64,000 nucleotides of DNA. It comes from Utricularia gibba. Taxonomy: Eukaryota > Streptophyta > Magnoliopsida > Lamiales > Lentibulariaceae. The stretch covers positions 2,108,001 through 2,172,000 of the forward strand of contig NEEC01000011.1 in the NCBI GenBank assembly GCA_002189035.1, in the 5' to 3' direction. Below the pieces are notes generated by a model. The model saw only the letters and a list, made by a program, of their open reading frames with translations, ran no database searches and was not told the origin of the DNA. The translations under genes were made by a program, and so were the position numbers. Below are positions 61,530 through 64,000 of this stretch, piece by piece. The first letter of the stretch is position 1, and each line of letters opens with the position of its first letter.

Positions 61530-62447
61530 TGATAATGATAGTCATCCATTTTGAGTGTTTTTCTTATCCAATTTCTGAATTCGTATAGCAAATTATTCCC
61601 ATTTGAAATCCAAATTTAATCAGAAACAAAAAAATAAATCGTTTTTCATAATTTATATTTTCAATACAAGTTTTAAAATATTAAAAATAATTAATAATAT
61701 ATTTAATTTATTTGTATTCAGATAAACATATATTAGGTGACTAATATTAAATTTTGTATCATTAGCCACTTTTGAATCTATACATTTAAAATAATATTAT
61801 ATTTGATAAAATATGTTTAAAACAAATAATTTATAATTTGAGCTGTTTAGAAAAACGCATGTTGATTATAAGTTTTAAAATACCTAATTTAGAATATTTA
61901 AAATTAGTTTATCAAACATATATTATTATCAACACATAAATATTTAAATAATTACTATCAAACACCCATTAACAATTTCAATATTTTAAAATTTTTATCT
62001 CAATTGAGTTTTATTAATGAAGACAAATTTTTATGTTTTTATATATGTTAAACATATTTATCAAACAGAATAATATTTTAAATACATATTTATCAAATTT
62101 ATATACAAAAAAAATTTCCAATTATAATCATGTGTTTACTCAAACACAAATAATTCAAATGCATCATTAAAAATATCACCATATGATGGACAATTTGTAT
62201 TAATTGGATTAAAATACAATAATACTTTGAAAAAAGGAAAAGCAACCAATAAAAATCGTCGGTGAAAGACAAGGGTGATGTGGACACTTTGTAGTAGCGG
62301 TTGGGATGGGGCCCATGGTGGATTTGTGGAGAGCATTATTGCATTCAAATGCTCACCTACCAATCATGCCATGCCTTCAATATTTTTCGTCTATTATTCA
62401 TAAAATTAAATACAAAATAATATACGCATGCAAATGAAATATAATAT

Positions 62448-62489
<42 letters not shown>

Positions 62490-62902
62490 ATAGAAATTAA
62501 TTGAGTCCAAAATTGGAATTGGACTGGCCCATGATATGTCCGTCTATCTGGGCCCAGGACCAGTAAGGGAGTAGTGCTAGTTGATTCAAGGAGGCCCAGG
62601 CTCATTAAACAGTACCCTCAGGCCCAAGGATTTGAAGGAGGTACAGCCTAAATATCTCGACGATGGTGCTCTTTCTTTTCTATTTATTCTGTGGTAACAC
62701 TCCACGACCAACAGCAGCTTCCGCCGGGTTTTTCTCATCTGCTTTCGTCTCTGGGTTCTTGCGGTGCGTGGCTTTTTTCTTTTTGGGATTCAAGATTGCG
62801 GAATACGTTCTTTTTTTTTTGTGACTGGTTACGGTTGGCGTAGATCTGATTTCGTTTGCATGTCTTGACGATTTTTGTTATTGGTTTTGATAGAAAGTTG
62901 AG
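61530..62902. other. AT-rich intergenic region upstream of iPGAM
   Basis: No coding signal at 61600-62400. A (TA)n microsatellite spans about 62450-62483. GGCCCA cores at 62526, 62551, 62593 and 62621 lie 280-380 bp before the start and resemble site II promoter elements. Confidence 0.5.
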
Positions 62903-64000
62903 ATGGGTACCGCTGGATTCACATGGAAATTGGAAGATCATCCGAAGCTTCCGAAGGGAAAGGTGATAGCAATGGTTGTTTTGGATGGCTGGGGTGAGGC
63001 TGCCGCCGATCAGTACAACTGCATCCATGTAGCTCAGACGCCCACCATGGATTCGCTCAAAAATGTAATGTTTACCGTCATCGAAATTTTTATTGATTGC
63101 CTGGAAAATTAAAATACTGACTTGTGGTTGGTGAAATGATAAAGGGTGCTCCAGAGAAATGGAGACTGGTGAAAGCCCATGGTAAGGCTGTTGGGTTGCC
63201 CACGGACGATGACATGGGCAACAGTGAGGTGGGTCACAACGCTCTTGGGGCTGGCAGGATTTATGCTCAAGGGTGAGCTTTGTTTGTCTTTTTTTTTTTA
63301 ATCTGCGTCATTCGTTTCCGCTGGTTTATTAGTTAAAGGCGATGTCTTTGAATTGAAGTTTTCATTTTTGTGATGGACTTTTTCTGTTTTCAACTGCTAA
63401 ATTTTTTGTCTTCATTTCGCTAACTATGCATGTGAAACTCTCGACATATTTCCCACCTCTGAAGTATCATGCTTTAACTGGTGTTCTTATCCGTGTCTCT
63501 ATGTAGTGCAAAGCTTGTTGATAGTGCTCTGGAAACTGGTAAAATTTTCGAAGGCGAAGGTTTCAAGTACATAAAAGAAAGCTTTGAAACTGGAACATTG
63601 CATCTCATTGGCTTGTTAAGTGATGGAGGCGTTCACTCCAGGCTCGATCAGCTACAGGTGTTAAATTGTTACTTGACCCATTCTGCCGATCAATTGTTAC
63701 AGACTAATGATGCATTCATCTTTAAAATTTTGTTCCTCATTCACTTTTTATTACTTGTGTCAGTTGCTTCTTAAAGGCGCTAGTGCCAATGGTGCTAAAA
63801 GGATCAGGGTACACTTTCTTACTGATGGACGCGATGTATTGGATGGATCAAGTGTAGGCTTTGTTGAAACCCTAGAGAATGATCTCGCAGCATTGCGTGA
63901 AAAGGGCATAGATGCGGCTATTGCATCTGGAGGCGGGCGTATGTATGTGACCATGGACAGATATGAGGTACGTCTTCTGTGTATATGTAATTATGTTACT
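62903..64000 (+). CDS. 2,3-bisphosphoglycerate-independent phosphoglycerate mutase, 3' part outside window
   Basis: Exons 62903-63064, 63145-63272, 63507-63659 and about 63765-63967, then a donor (GTACGT) near the window end. The cytosolic enzyme interconverts 3- and 2-phosphoglycerate in glycolysis using metal ions. The start [19 protein letters not shown] is family-typical. VVLDGWGEA carries a metal-binding Asp. [18 protein letters not shown] holds the catalytic Ser that forms the phosphoenzyme. [18 protein letters not shown] and [13 protein letters not shown] are conserved substrate and metal loops, and the visible part ends at MYVTMDRYE. About 215 of the usual 555-560 residues are shown. 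All splice phases agree. Confidence 0.95.

Overview
This is nuclear DNA from a flowering plant. The genes carry many short GT-AG introns, and the set is plant-specific: INDETERMINATE DOMAIN (IDD) zinc finger, CONSTANS-like B-box/CCT, PPR-P and PPR-DYW proteins, plastid biotin carboxylase, plastid GAPDH-A, a fasciclin-like arabinogalactan protein and a GEM-like GRAM protein. Gaps between genes are AT-rich and short. About 19 genes lie in 64 kb and no intact transposon is visible, so the genome is compact. I cannot name the species.

Layout. 1-606 (-): ANTH clathrin adaptor, cut by the window edge. 932-2748 (+): GT77-type glycosyltransferase. 3011-6487 (-): SNF2 remodeler of the CHR19/ETL1 type. 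9240-11394 (+): IDD zinc finger. 11624-19000 (-): CCAR1/EMB1579-like protein. 20303-22569 (-): DUF3755 protein. 24247-27728 (+): plastid acetyl-CoA carboxylase biotin carboxylase. About 28170-28800 (+): decayed DIVARICATA-type MYB pseudogene. 29898-30745 (+): GEM-like GRAM protein. 31511-32938 (+): plastid GAPDH-A. 33771-34350 (+): TIM13. 35903-38398 (+): TSO1-like CXC protein. 38822-41508 (-): P-class PPR. 42661-45401 (+): DYW-class PPR. 45723-48109 (-): TBC Rab-GAP. 48858-53170 (+): organellar HSP90. 55125-56598 (+): COL9-like B-box/CCT. 57120-59290 (-): WDR26-like. 60339-61529 (+): fasciclin-like AGP. 62903-end (+): cofactor-independent phosphoglycerate mutase, partial. The genes are mostly housekeeping and do not form one pathway. 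Many are in head-to-head or tail-to-tail pairs. Two runs (GT, CHR19, IDD; and DUF3755, COL9, HSP90, TBC, iPGAM) resemble Arabidopsis neighbourhoods on chromosomes 2 and 3.

Points that stand out. (1) Five otherwise intact conserved genes (CHR19, CCAR1, GAPA and both PPRs) each break by one missing base inside a short G or C run, which looks more like a consensus-sequence artefact than five independent mutations. (2) A duplication of 323 bp, with no differences between copies by eye, lies in the biotin carboxylase promoter. (3) There is a frame-broken MYB pseudogene that still keeps its intron. (4) The IDD gene uses a GC-AG intron. (5) Small tandem duplications surround the DYW-PPR gene, one covering its start codon. 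(6) A degenerate array of GGCCCA elements lies upstream of CHR19. (7) The TSO1-like gene has two stop-free introns whose lengths are multiples of three. I saw no clearly new biological system.
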